Shown here in pieces: positions 45,845-54,719 of a stretch of DNA of 64,000 bases. Source of the DNA: an uncultured Flavobacteriaceae bacterium (GTDB lineage Bacteria > Bacteroidota > Bacteroidia > Flavobacteriales > Flavobacteriaceae); assembly GCA_947487895.1 (NCBI GenBank), contig CANKYF010000001.1, positions 372,001-436,000 of the forward strand. The letters run 5' to 3'. The notes below the pieces were generated by a model, which searched no databases, was not told where the DNA came from, and was given only the letters and a program-made list of their open reading frames with translations. Every line of letters begins with the position of its first letter. The first letter of the stretch is position 1. The translations under genes and the position numbers were made by a program.

Positions 45845-46348
45845 ATGGAAATAAAAACTTGCCCAGCGTGTAAAAACGAAAATAACATTGAAGTTAATTT
45901 TTGTGAATTGTGTGATTTTCCATTTGAAGGTTCTGAAAAAGAAAAATCAATTCATATAGGTAAGTTCATTGGAAAGAAAGGTATTATTATTGATTCTGAA
46001 GATTCATTAACTAAAAGTAGAAATTTGCTTTTAATTGCAGCAGGTTTTTATCTAGTAGGCTCAATTATCAATTATCCTCTTTTGTTAGAATACCTCATTT
46101 TACTAATTGTGAATGTGATAATAATTTTGGTGATCACAACAAGTGCTTTATTGCTTAAGAAAGCACCACTATTATTTTTAATTATTCCTCTAACATTGTT
46201 ACTAATAATTTACATAAGTAATTTTATTATTAACCCTGATACTTTATTAAATGGAATAATATTTAAAGTTCTTATTTTAGGGAGTTTAGTATATAGCTTA
46301 TACAATTATGTAGCCTCTAAAAAGTTTAAAAAGAAATTTAATATGTAA
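45845..46348 (+). CDS. Zinc-ribbon membrane protein
   Basis: 167 residues. N-terminal zinc ribbon with two Cys pairs (CPACKNENNIEVNFCELCDF), then a linker and four membrane helices (NLLLIAAGFYLVGSIINYPL; ILLIVNVIIILVITTSALLL; LLFLIIPLTLLLIIYISNFI; GIIFKVLILGSLVYSLYNYV). Three bases after the Fe-S gene stop, so the same transcript. Function unknown. Confidence 0.75.
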   Translation: MEIKTCPACKNENNIEVNFCELCDFPFEGSEKEKSIHIGKFIGKKGIIIDSEDSLTKSRNLLLIAAGFYLVGSIINYPLLLEYLILLIVNVIIILVITTSALLLKKAPLLFLIIPLTLLLIIYISNFIINPDTLLNGIIFKVLILGSLVYSLYNYVASKKFKKKFNM

Positions 46349-46433
46349 TTTTGATTTGAGTTATCATCATTTGATAATTATAAATTTTGAAAAAATAGAA
46401 TAGTCATTAGATAAATTGCGAATAGAAAAGAAG

Positions 46434-46919
46434 ATGTTAGTAGATTTTAACACATTACCAGAACAATCAAGAGTTTGGATATACCAAGCTAATCGTTCGT
46501 TTACAGAAGAGGAAATTTCAGAGATTTCCTCAAAATTAGATACGTTTATAGAAAACTGGACAGCTCATGGGGCAGATTTACATTCTGGTTTTCAAATAAA
46601 ATATAAAAGATTTATTGTTTTAGGCTTAAATCAAAACCTCAATGCAGCAACAGGGTGTTCTATTGATGCCTCAGTACATTTTATTCAACAGTTAGAAAAA
46701 GAATATAATGTAGATTTAATGGATAAAATGAATGTATCTTATAAGCAAGGAGAATTCATTGCCTATAAATCTTTAATAGACTTTAAAAAAATGGCAAAAG
46801 ATAAAGCCATTTCAAAAAAAACCATAGTTTTTAATAACCTTGTAACCAATAAGGCAGAATTTGAAGAAAACTGGGAAGTGCCTGCCAGTGAGAGTTGGCA
46901 TAGTAGGTTTATCAAATAA
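46434..46919 (+). CDS. Conserved Bacteroidetes protein often misnamed ABC transporter ATPase
   Basis: 161 residues, cytosolic. Reads VDFNTLPEQSRVWIYQANRS and CSIDASVHFIQQLEKEYNVD, hallmarks of a family widely labelled ABC transporter ATPase, but it has no Walker A, Walker B or signature motif, so that name is not supported. The function is unknown. I chose the ATG giving MLVDFNT; an in-frame TTG six codons upstream would add MRIEKK, which is less like the family start. Single gene upstream of serB. Confidence 0.75.
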   Translation: MLVDFNTLPEQSRVWIYQANRSFTEEEISEISSKLDTFIENWTAHGADLHSGFQIKYKRFIVLGLNQNLNAATGCSIDASVHFIQQLEKEYNVDLMDKMNVSYKQGEFIAYKSLIDFKKMAKDKAISKKTIVFNNLVTNKAEFEENWEVPASESWHSRFIK

Positions 46920-46994
46920 TTATCCACAATTTCTCTTTCATATTTCAAATAGAATACTCAATTTTACCGCTTTCAAAGTGTAACCCTATTAATT

Positions 46995-48218
46995 ATGGCT
47001 AAAGAAATCTTTTTGTTAAATATTTCAGGACAGGATAAACCAGGTTTAACATCGGCATTAACCTCTGTATTGGCAGAATATAAAGCAAAAGTGTTAGATA
47101 TTGGTCAGGCAAACATACATGATACCTTGTCTTTAGGTATGTTATTCGAAGTTAAGTCTAAAAAGAAGTCCGCAGCCGTATTAAAAGATTTATTGTTTAA
47201 AGCTTATGAGTTAGGTATTACATGTAAGTTTACGCCTATTACTTTAGATGATTATGAGGATTGGGTAGGTCAACAAGGAAAAGATAGATACATAGTCACC
47301 ATTTTGGGTGAAAAACTAAAAGCAGAACAAATATCTGAAGTTACAAAAGTAATCTCAGAAAAGAATCTAAATATTGATGCTATTAAGCGTTTAACAGGGA
47401 GACTGTCTTTAGTAAAAGAAGAAGAATATCCTAGAGCATCCATTCAACTGTCAATAAGAGGACACATTGATGATAAAGCAGAAATGACTGCTAAATTCAT
47501 GCAAATTTCCCAAGAGTTAGATGTTGATATAGCTTTTCAAGAAGATAATATTTATAGAAGAAACAGACGTTTAGTATGTTTTGATATGGATTCTACTTTA
47601 ATTCAAACAGAAGTTATTGATGAGTTGGCTGAATTGGCAGGTGTTGGAGAAAAGGTTAAAGCTATCACTGAAGCAGCTATGCAAGGTGAAATAGATTTCA
47701 ACGAAAGTTTTAAAAGACGCATGAAACTGTTAGAGGGGCTAAGCGAAGATGTATTGCAAAATGTAGCAGTTAACTTGCCAATAACAAAAGGCGCAAGACG
47801 TTTAATAGATACTTTAAAGAACTACGGATTCAAAACCGCTATTTTATCTGGTGGCTTCACTTATTTTGGACACTATTTACAAAAAGAACTGGGAATAGAT
47901 TATGTATATGCCAATCAATTAGAAATAAAAGATGGGGCGCTTACAGGCAATTATTTAGGTGAAATAGTAAATGGCGAAAAGAAAGCCGAATATTTAAGAG
48001 AAATAGCTGCAAAAGAAGGCATTGATATTAGTCAAACTATAGCTGTTGGGGATGGGGCTAACGATTTACCTATGCTTAATTTGGCTGGTCTTGGTATTGC
48101 GTTTCATGCGAAGCCTAAAGTCAAAGACAATGCGCAAAGCTCAATTTCTAGTATAGGTCTAGATGGTGTATTATATCTATTGGGATATCATGACAGGCAT
48201 ATAGATTTGATTGAATAA
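46995..48218 (+). CDS. serB: Phosphoserine phosphatase with N-terminal ACT domains
   Basis: 407 residues. Two ACT-type domains (about 1-85 and 95-175; SGQDKPGLTSALTSVLAEYK and RYIVTILGEKLKAEQISEVT) that may bind serine, then a HAD phosphatase: CFDMDSTLIQTEVIDELAEL (both catalytic Asp), ILSGGFTYFGHYLQKELGID, and AVGDGANDLPMLNLAGLGIA. Removes phosphate from O-phosphoserine to finish serine synthesis, in the cytosol. Longer than E. coli SerB because of the second ACT domain. Confidence 0.95.
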   Translation: MAKEIFLLNISGQDKPGLTSALTSVLAEYKAKVLDIGQANIHDTLSLGMLFEVKSKKKSAAVLKDLLFKAYELGITCKFTPITLDDYEDWVGQQGKDRYIVTILGEKLKAEQISEVTKVISEKNLNIDAIKRLTGRLSLVKEEEYPRASIQLSIRGHIDDKAEMTAKFMQISQELDVDIAFQEDNIYRRNRRLVCFDMDSTLIQTEVIDELAELAGVGEKVKAITEAAMQGEIDFNESFKRRMKLLEGLSEDVLQNVAVNLPITKGARRLIDTLKNYGFKTAILSGGFTYFGHYLQKELGIDYVYANQLEIKDGALTGNYLGEIVNGEKKAEYLREIAAKEGIDISQTIAVGDGANDLPMLNLAGLGIAFHAKPKVKDNAQSSISSIGLDGVLYLLGYHDRHIDLIE

Positions 48219-48310
48219 AGTTTCATTTTTCACTAAATAGAAAAAGTCTATAGCAGTTCATCTGTAAAACTATCACAAAGTCTTTTTATGTTGTTGCTAA
48301 AAGTAGTATT

Positions 48311-48327
48311 TTGGCATGGTTATTAGT
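48311..48327 (+). promoter_or_regulatory. Possible sigma-54-like promoter
   Basis: TTGGCATGGTTATTAGT resembles the TTGGCACG-N4-TTGC element: the -24 half is nearly perfect, while the -12 GC is AG here. It would start transcription near 48339, just before the glycosidase ATG at 48366. The weak -12 half keeps this tentative. Confidence 0.4.
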
Positions 48328-48365
48328 GTTATAAATTAATGCTAATATGCTCTAATACATCGTTT

Positions 48366-51284
48366 ATGCGTCAAATCTTAATAGGAATATTTTCTATATT
48401 CATTTTCAATACCTTACAAGGGCAAGAAACCTTTAATCCACTAATAACTGAAGATGCTAAGGCTCAAAATAAATGGGTAGATAGTATTTATAACGCCATG
48501 ACTTTAAAGGAAAAAGTGGGGCAGTTATACATGGTCCAAGTTATGTCTAATCAAGATTTGGCTACTAAAAATAAGGTAGTTAAGCTCATTAAAGATTTTC
48601 ATATAGGCGGTGTTATCTATTCAAACGGTGGACCAGTAAGACAAGCCAAGTTAAATAACGAATTACAATCAGCCTCTAAATTACCCATGTTAATTGGTAT
48701 GGATGCTGAATGGGGATTAAGCATGCGTTTAGATTCTACTTATGCTTTTCCATGGAACATGACTTTAGGTGCTATAAAAGACAATAAATTAGTAGAGCAA
48801 GCAGGAAAACATATTGGTGAGCATTGTAAGCGCGTGGGAGTTCATTTTAATTTTGCACCTGTGGTAGATATTAATACCAACCCTAAAAATCCTATTATTG
48901 GGAATCGTTCTTTTGGAGAAGATAGAGATAATGTCACTGAAAAAGCTTCAGCATTTATGAAGGGGATGCAAGGTGCAGGAGTTTTAGCTAATGCAAAGCA
49001 CTTTCCTGGTCATGGGGACACAGATCAAGATTCACATAAAACCCTACCAACCATAAGTTTTGATGAAAAGCGTATTGATTCTGTAGAATTGTATCCTTAT
49101 AGAAAACTTATTAAAGAAGGGCTTTCAAGTGTTATGGTCGCACATTTAAATGTACCTAGTTTAGAAACACGTTCTGGCTATCCTTCATCTTTGTCAAAAA
49201 ATATAGTTACCAATATTTTAAAAAAACGACTAGGTTTTAAAGGATTAATTTTCACAGATGCCTTAACAATGAAAGGTGCCGCAGATTTTGATGAAACTGG
49301 CGATATTGATTTAGCTGCATTTAAAGCTGGTAATGATGTCATGCTCATGTCTGAAGATGTTGAAATAGGAATTCTAAAAATCGTACGTGCCTATAATAAC
49401 AAAGAGATTACTGAAGAACGTTTAGCGCATTCTGTTAAAAAGATTTTACAAGCTAAGTATAAAGTTGGATTACACAAATATGAGCCTATTGGATTGTATA
49501 ATTTGACAAATGACTTGAATAGACATGAAGATGATATTTTGTATGAAGAACTCATGGAAAGTGCTATTACAGTGGTTAAGAATAAAGATGATATATTGCC
49601 TTTAAAGAACTTAGAAACTAAAAAGATTGCGTATGTACAATTTGGAGACGCTGCAGGTACATCATTTTTAAACGAACTTAAAAAGTATACTAAAGTGCAT
49701 CATGTTAAAGCAAAGCTATTAGATGAATTAATGGGCAAATTACGAGCCTATAATACAGTTGTAGTAGGGCTGCATAGGTCTAACGAATCACCTTGGAAAT
49801 CATATCAATTTACAGATCAAGAGATCGTTTGGTTACAGGAGATTGCTAGAACGCATGATGTCATTTTAGATGTTTTTGTAAAGCCGTATGCGCTTTCAGA
49901 TATAAAAACTATTGAAAATATTGAAGGCATAGTTGTTAGTTATCAAAACAGTAAAATAGCTCAAGAAAAGTCTGCTCAAATTATTTTTGGTGCGTTAGAA
50001 GCTAAAGGCATATTATCAGTTTCTACGGGTGAATACTTTAAAGAAGGAGAAGGCATAAAATACGCTTCAATTAAGCGTTTGGCATATACAGTGCCTGAAA
50101 GAGTAGGAATGAGTTCTGAAAAGTTGAAAAAAGTAGATTCTATAGCACAAATGGCAGTAGATTCTATGATGACTCCAGGAATTCAGTTGCTAATAGCAAG
50201 AAAAGGGCAGGTGATATATAACAAAAACTTCGGTAAGCATACCTATGATGGTAAAAACAACGTGTCTTCAGATGATATTTATGATGTTGCTTCTTTAACT
50301 AAAATTTTAGCAACATTACCGTTAGTAATGGAATTAGAAGAACAAAAAATTATTTCTTTAAATACTAAACTTTCTACTGTTTTACCAGAATATAAGGGGT
50401 CTAATAAAGAGGATATAACAATAAAGAAAATGTTGTCTCATTATGCAAAGTTGAGACCATGGGAACCATTTTATTATCACACAATAGATACTATTACTAA
50501 AAAGCCTAGCAAAAAATATTATAGAAGTTCTAAGAGTGATCGTTTTAATATTGAAGTTACTAAGAATATGTATTTAAGATCTGATTATCAGGATTCTATT
50601 CAAAAAATAATTAAAGATTCAGAACTGTTAGATCGACTAAAATACAGATATAGTGACTTTCCATACTATATTTTAAAGAAATTTATAGAAAGTCATTACG
50701 ACAAAAGGCTTGACCAATTGGTACAAGATCATTTTTATCAATCTTTAGGAGCAAATAATACATTATACAATCCTTATTATACAATTAGTAATAAGAAAAT
50801 TGTTCCAACAGAAATTGATGATTATTACAGACATCAAAAAGTACATGGATTTGTACATGATATGGGAGCAGCAATGCAAGATGGCGTAGGTGGTCATGCA
50901 GGTATTTTTAGCAATGCGAACGACGTTGCAAAAATTATGCAGATGTATTTGCAAAAAGGGTTTTATGGTGGAAAACAATATTTAAAACCAGAAACTGTAG
51001 ACAGGTTTAATACCTGTTATTTTTGTGAAAATCAAAATAGACGTGGTGTTGGTTTTGATAAACCACAACTAGATGAAGAAGGCCCTACATGTGGATGCGT
51101 GTCCATGACTAGTTTTGGACATTCTGGTTTTACAGGAACTTACACATGGGCAGATCCTGAGAAAGATATAGTGTATGTGTTTTTGGCAAACCGAACGTAT
51201 CCAAAAGCAGGAAATAATAGGTTGTTAAGAAAGAATATTAGAACAGAAATACAACGCTTTATATATGAGGCGATTGAAGACTAA
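48366..51284 (+). CDS. GH3 beta-N-acetylglucosaminidase fused to a beta-lactamase-like serine hydrolase
   Basis: 972 residues from the ATG that gives a proper signal peptide (MRQILIGIFSIFIFNTLQGQ); a frame nine codons longer would mask it. The GH3 N-domain (about 30-370) has IGMDAEWGLSMRLD, the NagZ motif KHFPGHGDTDQDSHKTLP with the His-Asp acid pair, and nucleophile Asp in LIFTDALTMKGAADF. A GH3 C-domain follows (390-560). The second enzyme (about 590-960) is a penicillin-binding type: SLTKILATLPLVMELE (SxxK), YRYSDFPYYIL (YxN position reads YSD) and GHSGFTGT. Such fusions release GlcNAc-anhMurNAc and attack peptidoglycan in Bacteroidetes. Followed directly by bshA. Confidence 0.93.
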   Translation: MRQILIGIFSIFIFNTLQGQETFNPLITEDAKAQNKWVDSIYNAMTLKEKVGQLYMVQVMSNQDLATKNKVVKLIKDFHIGGVIYSNGGPVRQAKLNNELQSASKLPMLIGMDAEWGLSMRLDSTYAFPWNMTLGAIKDNKLVEQAGKHIGEHCKRVGVHFNFAPVVDINTNPKNPIIGNRSFGEDRDNVTEKASAFMKGMQGAGVLANAKHFPGHGDTDQDSHKTLPTISFDEKRIDSVELYPYRKLIKEGLSSVMVAHLNVPSLETRSGYPSSLSKNIVTNILKKRLGFKGLIFTDALTMKGAADFDETGDIDLAAFKAGNDVMLMSEDVEIGILKIVRAYNNKEITEERLAHSVKKILQAKYKVGLHKYEPIGLYNLTNDLNRHEDDILYEELMESAITVVKNKDDILPLKNLETKKIAYVQFGDAAGTSFLNELKKYTKVHHVKAKLLDELMGKLRAYNTVVVGLHRSNESPWKSYQFTDQEIVWLQEIARTHDVILDVFVKPYALSDIKTIENIEGIVVSYQNSKIAQEKSAQIIFGALEAKGILSVSTGEYFKEGEGIKYASIKRLAYTVPERVGMSSEKLKKVDSIAQMAVDSMMTPGIQLLIARKGQVIYNKNFGKHTYDGKNNVSSDDIYDVASLTKILATLPLVMELEEQKIISLNTKLSTVLPEYKGSNKEDITIKKMLSHYAKLRPWEPFYYHTIDTITKKPSKKYYRSSKSDRFNIEVTKNMYLRSDYQDSIQKIIKDSELLDRLKYRYSDFPYYILKKFIESHYDKRLDQLVQDHFYQSLGANNTLYNPYYTISNKKIVPTEIDDYYRHQKVHGFVHDMGAAMQDGVGGHAGIFSNANDVAKIMQMYLQKGFYGGKQYLKPETVDRFNTCYFCENQNRRGVGFDKPQLDEEGPTCGCVSMTSFGHSGFTGTYTWADPEKDIVYVFLANRTYPKAGNNRLLRKNIRTEIQRFIYEAIED

Positions 51285-51294
51285 AAATAAGCGA

Positions 51295-52431
51295 ATGAAT
51301 ATAGGTATTGTATGTTATCCAACGTTTGGAGGTAGTGGTGTAGTGGCTACAGAGCTTGGACTAGAACTCTCTAAGCGAGGACATGAAATTCATTTTATCA
51401 CATATAATCAGCCAGTAAGGTTAGAATTAATAAGCAATAATGTACATTATCATGAAGTAAATGTGCCTGAATATCCTTTGTTTCATTACCAACCATATGA
51501 ATTAGCTCTATCTAGTAAGTTGGTAGATATGGTTAAGTTGCATAACATTGAAATATTACATGTGCATTATGCCATTCCTCATGCATATGCCGCTTACATG
51601 GCTAAAAAAATGCTGAAAGAAGATGGTATACATGTACCAATTGTAACAACACTTCACGGTACAGATATTACATTAGTTGGTAGTCATCCGTTTTATAAGC
51701 CAGCTGTTACTTTTAGTATTAATAAATCTGATGCCGTTACTGCTGTTTCCCAAAGTTTAAAAGATGATACATTAAGATTATTTGACGTTAAAAATGAAAT
51801 TAATGTAGTGCCTAACTTTATAGACTTAGATAAATATAATCACGGATTTACAGATTGTGCCCGTCATATGATGGCAGAGGATAACGAAAGAATAATTACC
51901 CATATAAGTAATTTAAGACCTGTAAAACGTGTACAAGACGTTATAAAAGTCTTTTATAACATTCAAAAAGAAATACCTGCAAAACTTATGTTTGTGGGTG
52001 AAGGACCAGAAAAAGAAAATGTTGAAAGAATGTGTACTGAATTAGGTATTCTGGATAAGGTTATTTTCTTTGGGAGGAGTAATGAAATTGATAAAATTTT
52101 ATGTTTTAGTGACTTGTTTTTATTACCATCTAGAACCGAAAGTTTTGGTTTAGCAGCGTTAGAAGCTATGGCATCTGGTGTTCCAGTAATTTCGAGTAAT
52201 ACAGGAGGTATTCCTGAAGTGAATGTACACGGTTACTCTGGTTTTTTAAGTAATGTTGGCGATACCGAAGATATGAGTAAAAATGCTTTACATATTTTAA
52301 GTAATGATGAGCGTTTAAAGACGTTTAAGGAAAACGCTAGAAATGAAGCTTTGAAATTCGATTTACATAATATTGTTCCAAAATATGAGGCTATATACCA
52401 AGACACTTTAAGTAAGTGTTTGGTTTTATAA
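51295..52431 (+). CDS. bshA: N-acetyl-alpha-D-glucosaminyl L-malate synthase BshA (bacillithiol)
   Basis: 378 residues of the GT4 glycosyltransferase fold. MNIGIVCYPTFGGSGVVATE (the family start, so the ATG 10 codons into the longer frame is chosen), LHVHYAIPHAYAAYMAKKML, VVPNFIDLDKYN, the donor loop FVGEGPEKENVERMC and LLPSRTESFGLAALEAMASG. BshA joins UDP-GlcNAc to malate, the first step of bacillithiol, used by many Bacteroidetes for redox balance. It follows the GH3 fusion gene by 10 bases, possibly tied to GlcNAc recycling. Confidence 0.92.
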   Translation: MNIGIVCYPTFGGSGVVATELGLELSKRGHEIHFITYNQPVRLELISNNVHYHEVNVPEYPLFHYQPYELALSSKLVDMVKLHNIEILHVHYAIPHAYAAYMAKKMLKEDGIHVPIVTTLHGTDITLVGSHPFYKPAVTFSINKSDAVTAVSQSLKDDTLRLFDVKNEINVVPNFIDLDKYNHGFTDCARHMMAEDNERIITHISNLRPVKRVQDVIKVFYNIQKEIPAKLMFVGEGPEKENVERMCTELGILDKVIFFGRSNEIDKILCFSDLFLLPSRTESFGLAALEAMASGVPVISSNTGGIPEVNVHGYSGFLSNVGDTEDMSKNALHILSNDERLKTFKENARNEALKFDLHNIVPKYEAIYQDTLSKCLVL

Positions 52432-52851
52432 CTAAATATCTAAAGTTGGTAAATGTTTTACTTTATGATAGTTGAGTGTTGCTTTAATACAAGATTTTAG
52501 AATTTCTTTTGGTGGCTTTTCATCTATTTTGAAAATTATTGCTCTATTACCTTCAAACGTTAACATGTTTTTATAGACCAACCTAAAAGTAGACACTAGT
52601 TTACTTGTACATTGAAAATACATAGCATATTTTTCTGGAGATTTAGGACTCCAGTTTATTCTTAATGTGCTTCCGTTTTTAGTTACAAAACTTGGCTCAC
52701 CCCATTTAAGTGTTTCTTCAAGGGTATTTAAACCATCAATATTTTTAGCAGTTTCAATAACCAATGTTCTGAGAGTATCCATTTTAGCTCTCACACTGAT
52801 TGGATACTCATTAAAAACGGTTTCAAATCTAGGATCAGTTTTTAATGTCAA
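52432..52851 (-). CDS. DUF1801 (YdhG/YjbR-like) protein
   Basis: 139 residues, cytosolic, single domain. VRAKMDTLRTLVIETAKNID, TLEETLKWGEPSFVTKNGST, KYAMYFQCTSKLVSTFRLVY and NRAIIFKIDEKPPKEILKSC match the DUF1801 fold. Function unknown; some relatives bind iron-related ligands. Its end abuts bshA in convergent order. The start is TTG. Confidence 0.85.
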   Translation of the reverse strand: MTLKTDPRFETVFNEYPISVRAKMDTLRTLVIETAKNIDGLNTLEETLKWGEPSFVTKNGSTLRINWSPKSPEKYAMYFQCTSKLVSTFRLVYKNMLTFEGNRAIIFKIDEKPPKEILKSCIKATLNYHKVKHLPTLDI

Positions 52852-52865
52852 AAGTTCTTAAGATA

Positions 52866-53942
52866 TTAATTTACTGGCTTATAAGCCCATTTTCTAACAC
52901 TTGTACTATCGGCAGAAGGGAAATCTTTTGGTATCTCTTGAGTTACATTACCCGTAGCAGCCCATTCTGCACCTCTTTGAAATGTGGTAATGAAACCGGC
53001 ACATTCAAAAGAATAATCCATATGACCTAGAGCAGAATGAAAAACTTTTCCTTTACCATAATCTATTGCCATTAATAAAGGTTCATGTCTTCCGGTTCCA
53101 GAAACATCTTTCATCCAAGGTGGTGCATTTTTTTCAATATCGGAATAAGCAGTAGCAAGAATCGTCATATTTTCCCCATGACCACGCATTCTATCATACA
53201 TTTCATCTTTAGTGTGCATCCAGAATTCAGGAAGTCCTTTCATAATAGGATGGTCTACTGCTCTAGTTTGTAATTGAAATTCATATTGAGCTCCATGTGA
53301 AGCACAAATACCTTCAGAAGGATCTTGTTCAACCTCTCCCTTATCATTATAGAAAATATATGGTCCTGAGTTTACATCTCTATCACCCCAAGCACCTAAA
53401 CCAATCATTTTATTAAATTCATCCCAATCGCCCCAAGCATTATTTGCAGCATGCACTATCACTAAACCGCCACCGTTTTTCATGTAATTTTCAAAATTAG
53501 TTTTGGTTGTATCAGGCCAGTGTGATGATTTCCAACCCAAATTAGAGATAACCACGTCATATTTGTTAAAATCTGGACTAAAATTTAGGTCTTTTTTTGT
53601 TTCTTCAACAGCAGTTCTCTCAACACCATCATTTAATGGATACATTTCGAGTAATTTATTAATATCATCTACACCTTCAATTTCGTTGTAATGAGGTCCA
53701 ATCCATGTAAATGCTTTTCTATTAATATCTACTTCAAATAATCCAGTTTCTTCCAGATAGCTTTTCATCATAAATGTGGTCTTTGGCCATATACCATGAT
53801 TATTTTCACCATCAAGAATAAGGGCTTTTAGCTTAGGAATTTCAACGGTTGTTTCTTCAATTACTTCAGCTTTAGTTTTATTCTTACAGTTTGTAAAAGT
53901 GAAAGCTAAGAGTAAAAAGAAAATGGTTTGAATAAATTTCAT
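52866..53942 (-). CDS. ThuA-domain lipoprotein (DUF1080-less)
   Basis: 358 residues. Lipoprotein signal FFLLLAFTFTNCKNKTKAEV with the lipobox Cys around residue 19. The ThuA domain follows: LKALILDGENNHGIWPKTTF, KYDVVISNLGWKSSHWPDTT, YMKNGGGLVIVHAANNAWGD and KGKVFHSALGHMDYSFECAG, with the terminal PKDFPSADSTSVRKWAYKPV. ThuA is a class I glutamine-amidotransferase-like fold tied to trehalose and other carbohydrate use; the catalytic details are unclear. Probably periplasmic, attached to the outer membrane. The gene stands alone. Confidence 0.9.
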   Translation of the reverse strand: MKFIQTIFFLLLAFTFTNCKNKTKAEVIEETTVEIPKLKALILDGENNHGIWPKTTFMMKSYLEETGLFEVDINRKAFTWIGPHYNEIEGVDDINKLLEMYPLNDGVERTAVEETKKDLNFSPDFNKYDVVISNLGWKSSHWPDTTKTNFENYMKNGGGLVIVHAANNAWGDWDEFNKMIGLGAWGDRDVNSGPYIFYNDKGEVEQDPSEGICASHGAQYEFQLQTRAVDHPIMKGLPEFWMHTKDEMYDRMRGHGENMTILATAYSDIEKNAPPWMKDVSGTGRHEPLLMAIDYGKGKVFHSALGHMDYSFECAGFITTFQRGAEWAATGNVTQEIPKDFPSADSTSVRKWAYKPVN

Positions 53943-54032
53943 CTTAAATAGTTTAGTTGGAATGTGACTGGAAAGATAATTAATAAAAAGAAGCTAAACG
54001 TTTAAAATTTTTCAACGTAAAAAATTTTCAAC

Positions 54033-54060
54033 AAAAAAAGCGCCTTTTAAAAGCGCTTCT
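54033..54060 (-). terminator. Terminator after the outer-membrane barrel gene
   Basis: On the minus strand AAGCGC-TTTTAAAAG-GCGCTT is followed by a T run, just past the stop codon of the barrel gene. It is the only strong hairpin in the intergenic stretch. Confidence 0.8.
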
Positions 54061-54081
54061 AATATTATAATAAGGATCAAT

Positions 54082-54561
54082 TTAGAATTGATAACGAATA
54101 CCTAAGGCTATATCAAAATCTAGATCATCTGTGAAATCACCAAAACCTAATGTAGGTCTAAAATCTAAAGACAATAGTAAGGGTATATCAAAATCATATT
54201 CTATACCTATATCCCCAGCTATAAATATTTCAGTTTCACTAATTCCGTTAAGTTCATCTTTCCCGTCAAAGGAGGCAATACCTCCACCAGCACCAACGAA
54301 CCAATTAAAATTTCCGTCTAGAGCATGTACCCATTGGTACAAGCCTGTAAGTTGAAAAGCATTGTAATTGTTTCCATTTCTCCAGCCTAAGTCAGCTTCA
54401 AGTCTAGTGTTACCTCCTAAGGCTCTTTGATAAGAGACTTCAGCTCCTAAACCGTTATTGTCACCCATTCTTAAACCAATAGCATTATCCGCAATGTTTT
54501 GTGAATGAGTAGTTAAGGCAAAACCTATTAGAGCTAATGTTAATAAAAAGAATTTTTTCAT
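54082..54561 (-). CDS. Small outer-membrane beta-barrel protein
   Basis: 159 residues. Signal peptide (MKKFFLLTLALIGFALTTHS), then about eight alternating strands (NAIGLRMGDNNGLGAEVSYQ; TRLEADLGWRNGNNYNAFQL; GLYQWVHALDGNFNWFVGAG; FDIPLLLSLDFRPTLGFGDF) ending in IALGIRYQF, the aromatic C-terminus expected by the BAM machinery. OmpX/OmpA-transmembrane style barrel with no enzyme motif, possibly structural. Bounded by its own terminator. Confidence 0.85.
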   Translation of the reverse strand: MKKFFLLTLALIGFALTTHSQNIADNAIGLRMGDNNGLGAEVSYQRALGGNTRLEADLGWRNGNNYNAFQLTGLYQWVHALDGNFNWFVGAGGGIASFDGKDELNGISETEIFIAGDIGIEYDFDIPLLLSLDFRPTLGFGDFTDDLDFDIALGIRYQF

Positions 54562-54719
54562 AAGATTAATTTTGTTGTTTTAACTTAGTATACACTAAGT
54601 ACGTTTTGTTTTTTGATTTAGATGTATTCAACAAAAATAACGCCAAAAAAGAAGTAATATTTATTTATTAGCTTAAATCTTAAGCTAAGAGTATAGTTTA
54701 AACGCTTTATTATTAAAAA

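Noticed and set aside
46434-46919. Name ABC transporter ATPase
   Set aside because: No Walker A, Walker B or ABC signature motif is present.
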